DNA of 64,000 nt. Source: Sweltsa coloradensis. Its lineage: Eukaryota > Arthropoda > Insecta > Plecoptera > Chloroperlidae. Under the pieces are notes generated by a model. It did no database searches and had not been told where the DNA came from. It saw only the letters and a list, made by a program, of their open reading frames with translations. The position numbers and the translations under genes were made by a program. The stretch's first letter is position 1; the number at the start of each line of letters is the position of its first letter. Below, in pieces: positions 45,860 to 56,813 of the stretch. The stretch is from the NCBI GenBank assembly GCA_024449915.1, contig JAMZAV010000074.1, forward strand, positions 1 to 64,000, read 5' to 3'.

Positions 45860-46625
45860 TGTTCATATTCACCCCGGGCTGGGGTGAATATGAACACTGA
45901 CTTGTATTCCATGATAGCTTGGCACCCATTCATCCTGGGGTGAATCTAAACACATCAATGGATTCGTGAGAAAAAAGCAGACTGAATTGATATGCTAGAC
46001 TTTATTGTGTGGTTGTAGAGATGTGTACGCAAGGAGTTTTCAAGATCAATACAACAGTTTCGTCCACACGTTGCCATAATCTGTCATTTATGTTCTAATA
46101 GCCTACTTAGGCCTATTTATTAGGTTCTAGAATTAATTAAAATGTATTAAGGCCTACATGTGCTCATATTATGGTTATCACCTTTGACAGTAGAACATTT
46201 GACAAAAAGAGATGTGTTCAGAATCACCCCGGCGTCTTCCGCATGGTAGATTTTAGCTTGCAGGTATCTAGCAGGTAGTGACAACTTATTCTGTGATGCT
46301 TAGTTCCCTTCAATACACATAGCACCACAATGTAAACATATTTTTTCCCGGGTCGGTAAAGTAGTTTGCCCGTGCTATATGAACTATTTTGAACAAAGCA
46401 AATATGTGAAGAAATAGAAAAATGGTATTTATTTTTTTAGGCTTAAGTTCTTGAGATTTTTTTATGAAACTTACACGTAATAATCTTTAATGTATTCCTT
46501 ATAAATGCATATTTTTATCTTAGATATATAATCAACACTTAAAAAAATATGAGGGAATAAAAAAAAAGTGTAACTTTTGTTCAGAATCATCCCGGTGTTC
46601 AGCATCACCCCGTCTTACGGTACTG
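45860..46625. repeat. cluster of TTCANNNTCACCCC motifs
   Basis: Copies of TGTTCA(G/T)A(A/T)TCA(C/T)CCC or its inverse lie at about 45868, 45888, 45945, 46213, 46577 and 46595. The first two form a 15-bp-arm palindrome (GTTCATATTCACCCC and its inverse) at 45869-45903. There is no coding content. They could be subterminal transposase-binding repeats of an element whose ends were not found. Confidence 0.55.
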
Positions 46626-46720
46626 TCAAATTGCAATGGAGGATGAGCTACGTTGTACGTATTAATCCGACATGTTATGTGAATGGTAGAGCAATTAGTT
46701 GTTGAAACAAAAGCACTCAC

Positions 46721-46850
46721 CAGAGAAGTAGGTCGCTGGCTGTGCTGACGCAACGACAAACGACATGAAAGTCTCGAAGCACAGCAGATCACAGAGTTGC
46801 CCAAGATGATGTTTGATCTTTGGAAAGAGCAGAGAGTTTCAAGGAGGTGT
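46721..46850 (-). other. candidate exon, type B (copy B4)
   Basis: Strong donor CTG|GTGAGT. The sequence matches B2 (15965-16113) through CCAAAGATCAAAC, GCCAGCGACCTACTTCTC and other words. The acceptor is ambiguous among several CAG/TAG near 46850. One frame (read from 46804) is open but matches no known protein. Confidence 0.35.
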
Positions 46851-47468
46851 TGTGCGTGTGCTGGTGCTGGTGCTAATGCGGGTTGTTTGATCGAGCAGTG
46901 TTTTTTGTTGTTGTTTTTGCTACGAATGAAGACTGACGCACAACCGTCAATACAACCAGAAGCTTGGTAGGTGGCTGGCCGCCCGAGTGCCGGTGTCGAG
47001 CGGATACGGTTTTACGGATATTTAGGGTGCAAAACGGACCAACTAATATTGTGGTCAATTCACGGATATTCGTCAATGAATTATTTTCAAAGCTTATTTG
47101 CATATATTGAATCTGCACGCGCTAATTTGCATTGAAAATATTGAAGGTGGTGTGGTAATCGATTCTACTTTCGATATGTGCACTGTACAGTAACAACAAT
47201 TGGATATGAACTCCCATTGGCCGAGGCGACCGGCCAATCAAAGACGTGTCCCATGCCATTGTATTAGGTACCGAGAGTGTAGCAAGAAGTAACTTAGAAG
47301 GGAAATTGGTGGTTGTGAATTTATTTTGCTTCGTATTTGTTAATCAAGTTTGGATTAATGATAATATTGTTATTTTTGTGAACGTGTTAGAACACTAACA
47401 AACCTACACAATTTATTTATACTATTATTTTTGTAAACGTGTTAAAACATTAACAAACCTAGGCCTAC

Positions 47469-48038
47469 TAGTGTTGGAAAGGTTGAAACTTTTAGTTTGA
47501 AACTTTCAAACTGAAACTTTCAAGGCATCACTTGACACTTTCAAAAAAACTTGAAAGATTGATATTTTGTAACTCCCATGATAGCAGATATTGTTTTATT
47601 ACTTTTTACTTTTAAGGTTAATTGAGGAATATTTGTACATTATTTTACGCCTTATAGTTGTTGTTTTGACTAGTTTTGTTAGGCTTAACTAGTAGGAGGC
47701 ATGCCTAGTATGAAGAAAAAGAAGAAGGTTAGTACCGGTACTATCCACTAAACCAACATGGTCTACTACTAAAATCTACTTATCATTATGATTATTCATT
47801 AGACATAGGCAAGTCATGATTTGTAAACTCTTGCCTTGCTTCATTTTATTTTTCCAATAAAGATTTGTCCTACCTAGAAAAGTAATTTATTGAAATAATA
47901 ATGTTAATTACCTACCCTACAGTGGTCCGTTTGTTTCAATTATTGTGAAAAATCAAAGTTTCACAAAATTTGAAACTTTCACAAAACTTTCAATGAAAGT
48001 TTCAAAATCTTAAATTTCATGAAATTTTCCAACACTTA
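47469..48038. mobile_element. TIR element, hAT-like (570 bp)
   Basis: Ends are TAGTGTTGGAAAGGTTG and the inverse of TAAGTGTTGGAAAATTTC. Both subterminal regions are packed with GAAACTTTC/GAAAGTTTC words. Flanks (AACCTA on both sides) suggest a degraded duplication, but an exact 8-mer is not seen. The termini resemble the CAGTGTTGG element at 27452. Confidence 0.65.
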
Positions 48039-48059
48039 AACCTACACAATCTATTTAGC

Positions 48060-49120
48060 CTAGACATAGGCCTAGGAAGATGAACAATAATGCAGAATCC
48101 ATTTCTAGCGAGATTCAAACCAATTGCTATACGGTGGGTCAACTTAACTTTGGTTTGCAGTGTTTTATAAGTATATAGGCCTACTACGGTATTAGGTAAC
48201 TTAACAAATATAAATTCATGGCATTCTAAATTTATACAGTAAACCCCTTTTCATACTGGTCAACTCTGAATTAATTAGGGGGTATTATACTAGGCCTATA
48301 CAATTCAAACCGTTGATTATAGTTATTTAGTATTTACTTATAGGCTACTAGGCCGCTTCGCAAACGCTTTTTCTAGTCGCGTTGATGGATGAGCTTTTTT
48401 GGAATATTTATGTCCAATGATTACGTTTTTATGTGGAATCTCCTTACTTTTTCTCTAGTTACTTGATATTACATGTTCATTATACACCTGTAAAAGACTT
48501 ATATTAAAACCTTTATTTCTATGAATTTTGACCAACTTTTCAACTTTTTCTTTCAAGAGGCAAAACATCACCATAATCTTTATGTCAATGTAAAATATGA
48601 ACGTTGTAGCCCCACCCTTTTGGTCAACATCGGCCCAAATATCACGAAAATATTGTATTAAAAACCGGAGAAAAAATCGTAAAAGTACGATTTCTATAAG
48701 AAATATTTTTTCAAATGTCTCTAAAATCATAACATATGATTTCAGTGATTTTAAACGTTCCTATAAAGTTTCATCAATATCGGAGTAGCCGTTTGGCAAA
48801 TATCACGAAAATATCGCATTAAAAATCGAAAAAATCGTAAAAGTACGATATTTATGAAAAATATTTCTTCGATTGTACCCAAAAACAATACAGCTCTAAG
48901 TTCAGAGATTTCAAATGTCCCCTCCAATTTTCATCAAGATAGCATATATGCCGTTTGCCTGGTAGAGAGCGAACAAACAGACAAAAAAACTAACAAAAAC
49001 AAAACACCCGAGCTATTTTTCTTGGGGTAACGTAAGTAAAAAACAAACAAAAAAACACAAAGTCAAATTGAAGTCTTTGCTTCGCTCATCCAATAATATT
49101 ATTATATAACAAATGTCTGT
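48060..49120 (-). repeat. composite repeat copy with inverse ~180-bp units
   Basis: 48080-48290 matches 10707-10834 plus 11557-11600 and supplies the empty site for the element at 10835. 48480-48800 and 48810-49090 contain inverse copies of the 11.6-13.9 kb repeat (CGTAAAAGTACGAT, TCAGAGATTTCAAA). They end in CTTTGCTTCGCTCATCCAAT, the same terminus as near 39.33 and 39.77 kb. Confidence 0.65.
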
Positions 49121-49165
49121 TCTACTTGGCATAAAAAAGGGTTTACTCTGAACTACAATAGACCA

Positions 49166-49388
49166 TTTTCAGAATTAACTGTGCATGCGCGCTCCGTTGC
49201 AATGCATTTTGGGAGAAAGAGAATTTACATGCTAAATGTCATCTGCTTGGGATTGTGGCGGACTGCACTGACTGTGTTGGAAACACATATTCCACACACC
49301 CAAGCATATTATGGCATTTAGCGTGTAAATACTCTTTCTCCCATAATGCTTTGCGCGCGCAATATAGGCGATTTTGAAAATCGTCTAT
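49166..49388. mobile_element. MITE-like foldback (223 bp)
   Basis: Imperfect inverted arms run from ATAGACCATTTTCAGAA to the inverse of ATAGACGATTTTCAAAA, and include TTTGGGAGAAAGAG and its inverse. A target duplication is not certain; TA is possible. No coding content. It lies just beyond exon A3 on the minus strand. Confidence 0.7.
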
Positions 49389-49425
49389 GGAACAAGAAGT
49401 TTAAAGACTACTGAAATCTACTTAC

Positions 49426-49525
49426 TGCAAGTGTGGGCTGGTGTAGGTGGGGTCTCCAGTCTTGTGGTGGGCAAGGACATCCTTGTAGGGCAGTGCTTCG
49501 TCCAGTGACCAGTGTCCTACGGCAG
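49426..49525 (-). other. candidate exon, type A (copy A3, best preserved)
   Basis: 100-bp minus-strand segment with acceptor TTTCTTCTTTCCAG and donor GCA|GTAAGT, both close to consensus. In phase 1 it reads AVGHWSLDEALPYKDVL, then HHKTGDPTYTSPHLQ, without a stop. A second frame is also open, and its VTGRSTALQ matches A1 in the corresponding frame. The three type-A copies (14.3, 45.6, 49.4 kb) are all on the minus strand. No known protein family is recognised. Confidence 0.45.
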
Positions 49526-49539
49526 CTGGAAAGAAGAAA

Positions 49540-50128
49540 TATTTTGATTAACAACTGTTTAGCATACTTTCAAATTACCGTAGGCCTAATGTGCCGAAAA
49601 TAGGCCGACCCCTTAACTTTGGTCATTTAATTTTTAAAAAGGAACATTTAACGAAATATTTTTATTTCATGCGCCATCATTCCTGCGGTCTATTTCCGCG
49701 GATGTTGTGCTGACGTCGGGAGGCCTATTTACGCGGAGCCCGTGATGACGTGGCGCTATCTCTACGCGGACCATCTCTCATCGCCCAGTCATCTGTTCTG
49801 CATCAAACTTCATTCTTCAGTAGGCCTGGAGATAGCGTCGCATCCTCCGTGCCTGCCATATTGTTGGTGCAGCGCCAGACAGAAGCAATGAACTATACGT
49901 ATTTCCTTGTCACACGGCGCTGTAACTTGGTGTTTGAAATTGACGCGTAAAAATGCTAACGCTCACATATATAGGCCGAGGAGGGATTTTGAGATCTAAA
50001 ATAATGAAAAAAAGGTTGGCCTATATCCAGTACAATACGTTATATTAAACTGACATGTTAGGGCTATGTGAAAGGTAAAGAAATTAATTGTAGAAAGTTA
50101 TTTCAATATAGGTAACAAAAATTTGAAG

Positions 50129-50130
<2 letters not shown>
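49540..50130. other. no gene; GC-rich patch with CRE-like sites
   Basis: About 49670-49930 is richer in GC and CpG than its surroundings and has GCTGACGTCGGG and GATGACGTGGCG (TGACGT half sites). This is the same kind of site seen upstream of the exons at 17.3 and 19.6 kb. A promoter is possible but unproven. A (TAA)n microsatellite follows at about 50130-50190. Confidence 0.3.
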
Positions 50131-50191
<61 letters not shown>

Positions 50192-50285
50192 TATATATAT
50201 CAAACACCCTTTTCCAACATTCGTCGGGTCGGGGGGTGACGAGTCACCAGTTTCTCGGCTATCTTCTAGTGCTTGCTAGCCAGGC

Positions 50286-52494
50286 TCAGTACCCCTCATC
50301 TTCTTCCTCGTTTTCTTCCATAACCGGCATTTCTAATAATTCTCTCCACTTCTTCCTGTCCTCCCAGAGTCTTTCTTCATTAACCCTATCCCATGTTTTC
50401 CCTCTTTCTTCGACGCTTCGCGTTATTTGGTCCCGCCATCTATCTCTTGGCCGGCCAACTCTTCGTACTCCCCCACATGTACGTTCAAATTCTCGCCTTG
50501 GGATTCTGTCTTGCTTCATTCTTCTTACATGTCCATACCACCTGAGTCTTTCTCTTCCTATTTTATCTCGTAGACTTTCCACTCCTAATTTGTTTCTTGT
50601 TGTTATGCTTCGTCCCTTGTCTAGTTTTGTTATGCCCACCGCACTTCTTAGGAATTTCATCTCTGCTGCTTGCAGTCTGCTCTCTTCCTTTCCTCCTATT
50701 GTCCATGTCACTGATGCATATGACAAAATTGGGAGAAAGTACATTTTGTATAATATCATTTTACATCTGTTTGATATTTCCTCTTTCCATAGTAGTTTTC
50801 GTACGCTTTGGTAGAATTTGTGTGCTAGTATGATTCTTCTTGATATTTCTGCTGTTATTTTGGCATCCTTTGTCAGAATACTTCCCAGGTATTTGAATTC
50901 TTCTGCAATTGACAGCTCTTCTCCACGTAGTGTTACTTTTTTCTGGTTCGGTTTAATTTTCTTGGTTACTATTAACATCTCACTCTTTTCAATACTTATT
51001 TTCATGTTAAATTCCTGTGTTTCCTCATTCCACTTATCTATACTTTCCTGGACTTCTTCAATGAAATCTCCCCATCTCACTATATCGTCGGCAAATATCA
51101 TCGTCTTTGACATTTTGCTTTCGGTTGGTTCTACTTTTCTTAGTATGGCATCCATTACAATAGCGAACAGTGTAGGAGACATCACACTGCCTTGTCGTAG
51201 ACCAATGTTTATTTTGAACCAGGTCGTTCTACCCAGTGGTGTTTGTACGCAGCTCTTGCTTATGGCATATGTACTTTGGATTCTTGCCACTAGACTCTTT
51301 TCCACTCCTAGCTTTTAGGCATTCCCATACTTTAGCTCTGGGGGCACTGTCATAGGCCTATGCCTTTTCTAGGTCCAGGAAGACCATATACATTTCTTCT
51401 CCTTGTTCCCATTTTTTTTCCATGATTTGTCCGAGTGCAAATATAAGGTCAATGGTTGAGCGGCCAGCTCTAAACCCATATTGTTCCTCTCTCATATTTG
51501 GCTCAACTTGTTGTCGTAGTCTCCGACCCAGTATTTTCTCGTATATTTTTGCACACTGGCTCATCAGGGTGATTCCTCGATAGTTTCCACATTTCTTCTT
51601 ATCCCCTTTCTTGAAGGTTGGTACTATGATTACCTTCCCCCAGTCCTCTGGCACCTTCTTATTTCTCCATGCTGCACTGATAACTCTCCACATCCAGTCT
51701 ATGCCCGTCTCCCCCGCTGCCTTAATCATCTCTACTACTATTTCGTCTTCTCCTGATGCTTTTCCATTTTTCATGTATTTTACTGCTTCGGCTACTTCCT
51801 GTCTAGATATTGCATTGTTTGTAGTTTCTTCAATTGTTTCCTCATTGGTACTTGTGTCGTTTTCTTCTGTTGGATCCGTTTCTTGGGTTTGGTTAGGATT
51901 ATTATCAGTAGGCTTAGTCATATTTAGTAACTTTTGAAAGTAGTTTTTCCACATGTTTTTCACTTTGTTTGGGTCAGTAACAAGTGTTCCAGTGTTATCG
52001 GTCAAATATCTTGTCATATCTCCTTTATTTCTTTTGTTTCTCACAAGTCCATGTATTAGTTTTTTATTTGCATCAAAGTCCCTCTCTAACTTGTCTGCAA
52101 ATATTTCCATAGTACTTATCTTTTCTTCCATTACTATTTTCTTAGCTTCATTTTTGTATCTTCTATATTTGTCTTCATTATCTTTAGACCTGTTCTGATC
52201 CTTTTCTTTTCTGGCTACATTTTTACGTTTCACAGCTTTCTTCACTCTTTCATTCCACCACACGGTTTCCTTTTCCTTCCTTTTACCCCCTGCTCTCCCA
52301 CATATTTCTTCCGCACTACTGACAAATGCTGATTTTAGTAGCTTCCATTCCTCGTCTACTGATTTCAGATCTTGTTCTGGGTATTTATCCTCTATCAGTC
52401 TCCTGAAGGCCAGCGCGAATAATCTTTGCCGTTGAAGCGCCCTAAAACTACTAATACTAATACCAGCATGGCAGTCTCCTCCTGTATTTTCCAT
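50286..52494 (-). pseudogene. LINE ORF2: reverse transcriptase
   Basis: Motifs in order: GKASGEDEIVVEMIKAAG, VIIVPTFKKGDKKKCGNYRG, KIYEKILGRRLRQQVE, EEQYGFRAGRSTIDLIFAL, then VFLDLEKA at the frame break near 51358. After the break come GLRQGSVMSPTLFAIVMDAI and the catalytic FADDIVRW, then LKYLGSILT-like residues, WKEEISNRCKMILYKM, RWYGHVRRM and GGVRRVGRPRDRWRDQI. It copies its own RNA at the target site in intact elements. One frameshift between the two halves, plus upstream breaks, makes it non-functional. Confidence 0.88.
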
Positions 52495-53240
52495 ATCTTG
52501 ATTTTTGGTATTTTCATCCTGGGATAACTACCATGGGTTTGGTTCATGGTGTCCACTCTTATACAGCTTACTAGTAGTCGATGATCTCCATCTAACGATA
52601 CACTTGGGATTACTTTTACATCCGTGACTTCTTTGATTACGTCGTTGCTTATAATTATATAGTCGATCACAGACTCCGATGCGCCATCCCAGGAGTACCG
52701 TGTTATTTGCTGTTCTTTTTTCTTCATGAACCAGCTATTTGCTACTCTTAGGCCACTCCTCGCACACATATGTAGCAGGTTCTCTCCTTCCCTAGGACTT
52801 CTTCAAAGCCTTTTCTCTCCTTCCCCACCTTAGCATTGAGATCCCCTATGACTATTACTTTTTTCTCGGTTATACTTTCTTCTAGTTGTTTTAGCCATGC
52901 CTCTTTTTCGGCCATTGCTATTCCTACTTGGGGTGCATAGCATTGGATAATCTCGAAGGTTGCTTTGTTCACTCGTATTTTTATTTTCATCAGTCTGTGT
53001 AATATATGCTTTCCACTTAGGGCTGATTATGTAACCCACTCCATTTTTGCCTTCATTTGCTCCCGACCACATTAGCTTGTAACCTCCTCTCAGTTCCTTA
53101 GTCCCCACCCCTTTCCACTTTGTTTCACTCAGTCCTAATATATCCAGTTTTTTTGCTATCATTACATCCACTAGTTCTTCGATTTTCTCATTCAAAGTGA
53201 TAATGTTTAGGGTTCCTATTTTCATCCTAATAGGTTTACT
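52395..53240 (-). pseudogene. LINE ORF2: AP-like endonuclease part
   Basis: Blocks in order: MKIGTLNIITLNEKIEELVD, LDILGLSETKWKG (catalytic E in the SETK block), NGVGYIISPKWKAY, FEIIQCYAPQVG, KVIVIGDLNAKVGKE (GDLNAKVG block), YSWDGASESVIDYIII (S-x-IDYI block) and SLDGDHRLLVSCI (SDH-like). This is the AP endonuclease fold that nicks target DNA in APE-type LINEs. Frame changes near 52990 and 52750 break it. Confidence 0.82.
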
Positions 53241-53305
53241 GAGATTACATCTATTTCTTCGGGGTCTAGTGTCCCGTTCCTTCCCTTGTATAATCGTTTG
53301 ATTTT

Positions 53306-54000
53306 TTAATATTTTCTTCTTGTTCTCCACACCCACCTTGTGTGAAAATCCTTCTTTTCTAGGTATGTTTGTGTGTTTTGACATGGTTGTACTTGTGCGC
53401 CTATTGTATGGTCTTTTTTGTTAATCCGCATTATGTTACTTATGTACCTCTTTGTTTGTGTCCCCATTTGTGCTTCTCTCTTCCAGTTTTTGGTTATTCC
53501 TTCAAATTCTGACATGTTTATGAACATTACATTTTCTTTCTCACAAATGGTTTTTATTTGGATGTTTGCACTGGTTCCTGTCCATGTAGTGAGGCCAGAC
53601 ATAGTTATTTGTGCCCCCTTAAACTTCTGTTTTGTTGTTGATAGTAGGTCCTGTACCTGTGTCATTATTTGCTCTCTGTTGTCCAGCCCAACTCTTTCTG
53701 CATTTCCCACTTGTATGGCCACTATTGCCACTTTCTCTTCACCATATTCTTGGATTTTCTGTTGTAATTCCTTTATTTTGATGCCTGGGTAAGCTCTGGC
53801 TCTGTATCCATCTTCTGTGCAGAATTCTCCTGCCGTTCTTCCCCATATGTCACCTATCAGTAACGCCTTGGTAGGCCTATCCTTTTCTAGGTCCAGGCCT
53901 ACTCCTTGTTCTTGGTCTAGTACCGGTACCGCTGTCCCTTTGCCTAGGCCTAGGCCTGGCCCCTGTTTTTGGTCTCGTACCTGTACCGCTGGCCCTTTGC
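53306..54000 (-). pseudogene. LINE ORF1 with esterase-like domain
   Basis: About 230 codons. It has ALLIGDIWGRTAGEF, AYPGIKIKELQQKIQEYG and VAIVAIQVGNAERVGL, with an ITMSGLTTWT block further on. The G-D block followed by G-N resembles the SGNH/GDSL-like esterase fold found in ORF1 of several LINE families, but the catalytic serine of a GDS motif is replaced (GDI). Upstream it is repeat-rich (GKGPAVQVRDQKQGPG). Its frame is interrupted before ORF2. Confidence 0.6.
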
Positions 54001-54001
54001 C

Positions 54002-54329
54002 TAATACTAATAATAATAATAATAATAATAATAAATCTAACAGAATTACATATCTAATTGACATTGCGATCCCCATGAGTAAAAATATTGAGAACACCGA
54101 GAACACTAAGGTGGAAAAATATCAAAATTTAAGTCAAGAAATAACAAGAATTTGGAAAATGAAAACTGTTACTGTCGTGCCTATCGTGATCTCAGCCACT
54201 GGAGTCATACCATCTTCCCTCTCTGCCAGCCTACAATGCCTGGGTCTTCCTCCAAATCTCTACATCAGCATGCAGAAAGCAGTCATCCTTCAAACGTGCC
54301 ACATAGTCAGAAGATTTTTGCAGTAATCA

Positions 54330-54379
<50 letters not shown>

Positions 54380-54617
54380 AAAAGATTTTGCCATACAATT
54401 GCTTGTTTTATAGATAGAAACTTTTATGGATTTTGTTATCACACTCATATTTATTATTATTTTGTTAATTTGATTAATTTGTCTACAATAATATGTGTAC
54501 TATACTTATGTTTTCACGCTGTTATAATGTAAACTTTTGTTGGGCTTGGGCCTTACCCCGCCTTGTGTATACCAGGACGCAAATGTACCTGAGATTGTTT
54601 GAACAATAAAGAACCAC

Positions 54618-54658
<41 letters not shown>
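54002..54658 (+). pseudogene. 3' end of another LINE, head-to-head
   Basis: Plus-strand C-terminus: ITYLIDIAIPMSKNIEN, LSQEITRIWKM, VVPIVISATGVIPSSL, LQKAVILQT-type residues and HIVRRFL, then a stop at about 54325. This is the conserved tail of a common insect non-LTR polyprotein. The 3' UTR contains a (TC)n run (54328-54376) and CAATAAAGAACC, and ends in (AAT)n at 54620-54658. Its 5' end meets the start of the minus-strand LINE at another (AAT)n tract. Confidence 0.75.
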
Positions 54659-54659
<1 letters not shown>

Positions 54660-56790
54660 TAAGCGAGCGAAGCGAGCGTTTCCATTTGACTCTGCCGGAA
54701 AAAATAGTCACTGGTTTTGTTTTTTTTTTGTTTGTATGTCTCGCGATAACGTTCGAACGGAGGCTCGGATCGAGTTGAAATTTTCACCATCCGCAAGCTT
54801 TGTTCTCGATTGAATGCCATTAGTTTTGTGGCAAAATCGTTCAAAAAGTTAAAAAGTTACATTAAAGTTAATCGAAAGTTTTTTTTTCAAACTTCACGGC
54901 GACAAGATCTGAGATGGCCAAATCATTTAGAATGTCCGTCCGGTCACGAATATGTTAATTTTATTTTGATCCGATAAGTAGTGTAGATGGAAATTACATT
55001 ATAACAAAGTACGGTTACCATGGCAACGGAAAGTCGTGCAGTTTTTTTGGCTCATGATAGCGGTCGAACGGAGGCTCGGATCGAGTTGAAATTTTCACCA
55101 TCCGCAAGCTTTGTTCTCGATTGAATGCCATTAGTTTTGTGGCAAAAATCGTTCAAAAAGTTAAAAAGTTACATTAAAGTTAATCGAAAGTTTTTTTTTC
55201 AAACTCAACGGCGACAAAATCTGAGATAGCCAAATCATTTAGAATGTCCGTCCGGTCACGAATATGTTAATTTTATTTTGATCCGATAAGTAGTGTAGAT
55301 GGAAATTACATTATAACAAAAGTAACGTTGCCATGGCAACGAAAAGACGCGCGAAGTTTCTAAAGCACTGCCACCTAGAAGTAATCAAAATACTTTCGAG
55401 GAAGCAGTCTATTAATTGTCAACAAAGAGTTTAAAAAGTTTTCCCAAGGAGTCAAGGTCCTCTAGATGGCGGTGGATTTTAAAGTAAAGATTTAAACACG
55501 GGTTTACCCAAATACCTTGGCAATAATAAATAATACTGGAAACGCGAACGTCGTAAATTTTAAAATTTAAAAAAATGTGCAATGTGGGTCTAGCTATAGC
55601 ACGTGCTCGCTTATCAACGCGTCCAACTGAGCGTTTCCTAGTGATATTATCTGACGACGTTTCAAAGACCACGTTGTCTTCATCTATAGGACTTGAAATA
55701 TGATATGACGTTTATGAATTGACGCTTGTTTCTTGTTCTTGTTTTCCCTATTGTTACTATTGAATAATTTTTTATTGGTTGTTAAGCGAGCGAAGCGAGC
55801 GTTTCCATTTGACTCTGCCGGAAAAATTAGTCACTGGTTTTGTTTTTGTTTTTTGTTTTTTTGTTTTTTTTTGTTTTTTTTTTTGTATGTCTCGCGATAA
55901 CGTTCGAACGGAGGCTCGGATCGAGTTGAAATTTTCACCATCCGCAAGCTTTGTTCTCGATTGAATGCCATTAGTTTTGTGGCAAAATCGTTCAAAAAGT
56001 TAAAAAGTTACATTAAAGTTAATCGAAAGTTTTTTTTTCAAACTTCACGGCGACAAAATCTGAGATGGCCAAATCATTTAGAATGTCCGTCCGATCACGA
56101 ATATGTTAATTTTATTTTGATCCGATAAGTAGTGTAGATGGAAATTACATTATAACAAAGTACGGTTACCATGGCAACGGAAAGTCGTGCAGCTTTTTGG
56201 CTCATGATAGCGGTCGAACGGAGGCTCGGATCGAGTTGAAATTTTCACCATCCGCAAGCTTTGTTCTCGATTGAATGCCATTAGTTTTGTGGCAAAATCG
56301 TTCAAAAAGTTAAAAAGTTACATTAAAGTTAATTGAAAGTTTTTTTTTAAACTCAACAGCGACAAAATCTGAGATAGCCAAATCATTTAGAATGTCCGTC
56401 CGGTCACGAATATGTTAATTTTATTTTGATCCGATAAGTAGTGTAGATGGAAATTACATTATAACAAAAGTAACGTTGCCATGGCAACGAAAAGACGCGC
56501 GAAGTTTCTAATGCACTGCCACCTAGAAGTAATCAAAATACTTTCGAGGAAGCAGTCTATTATTTGTCAACAAAGAGTTTAAATAGTTTTCCCAAGGAGT
56601 CAAGGTCCTCTAGATGGCGGTGGATTTTAAAGTAAAGATTTAAACACGGGTTTACCCAAATACCTTGGCAATAATAAATAATACTGGAAACGCGAACGTC
56701 GTAAATTTTTAAATTTAAAAAAATGTGCAATGTGGGTCTAGCTATAGCACGTGCTCGCTTATCAACGCGTCCAACTGAGCGTTTCCTAGT
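54659..56790 (+). repeat. tandem pair of ~1.1-kb repeat copies
   Basis: Copy 1 starts at 54660 (AGCGAGCGAAGCGAGCG) and copy 2 at 55784 with the same sequence. Each ends with TCAACGCGTCCAACTGAGCG (about 55615 and 56762). Each copy holds two ~320-bp internal repeats that share TTCGAACGGAGGCTCGGATC and CCATCCGCAAGCTTTG, with GTTACCATGGCAACG-type palindromes between. The two copies are nearly identical, so the duplication is recent or has been homogenised. No gene is supported. Confidence 0.9.
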
Positions 56791-56813
56791 AATAATAATA
56801 ACAAAAATAATAA

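Larger units (their letters stand above)
50135..54000 (-). mobile_element. near-complete APE-type LINE, decayed
   Basis: A minus-strand non-LTR element of about 3.9 kb. It has a 3' (TTA)n tail at about 50130-50190, an RT ORF (50286-52494), an endonuclease region (52395-53240) and ORF1 (about 53306-54000). Frames change near 51305-51358, 52400-52490, 52750-52990 and 53306. The left and right limits rest on the microsatellite tail and on the (AAT)n junction with another LINE at about 54002. The clade is not resolved. Confidence 0.85.

Noticed and set aside
49800..49859. Minus-strand ATG at 49859 (MAGTEDATLSPG) as the start of the second exon cluster
   Set aside because: The frame closes after 18 codons without a good donor. 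Similarity to the start at 17290 is too short to trust.
50130..50200. CRISPR-like regular repetition
   Set aside because: It is a (TAA)n microsatellite, the LINE 3' tail. No spacers of the kind seen in CRISPR arrays occur anywhere in the window.
50236..51318. Plus-strand Ser/Leu-rich frames (192 and 166 codons)
   Set aside because: They are antisense shadows of the minus-strand LINE reverse transcriptase, whose catalytic motifs are clear.
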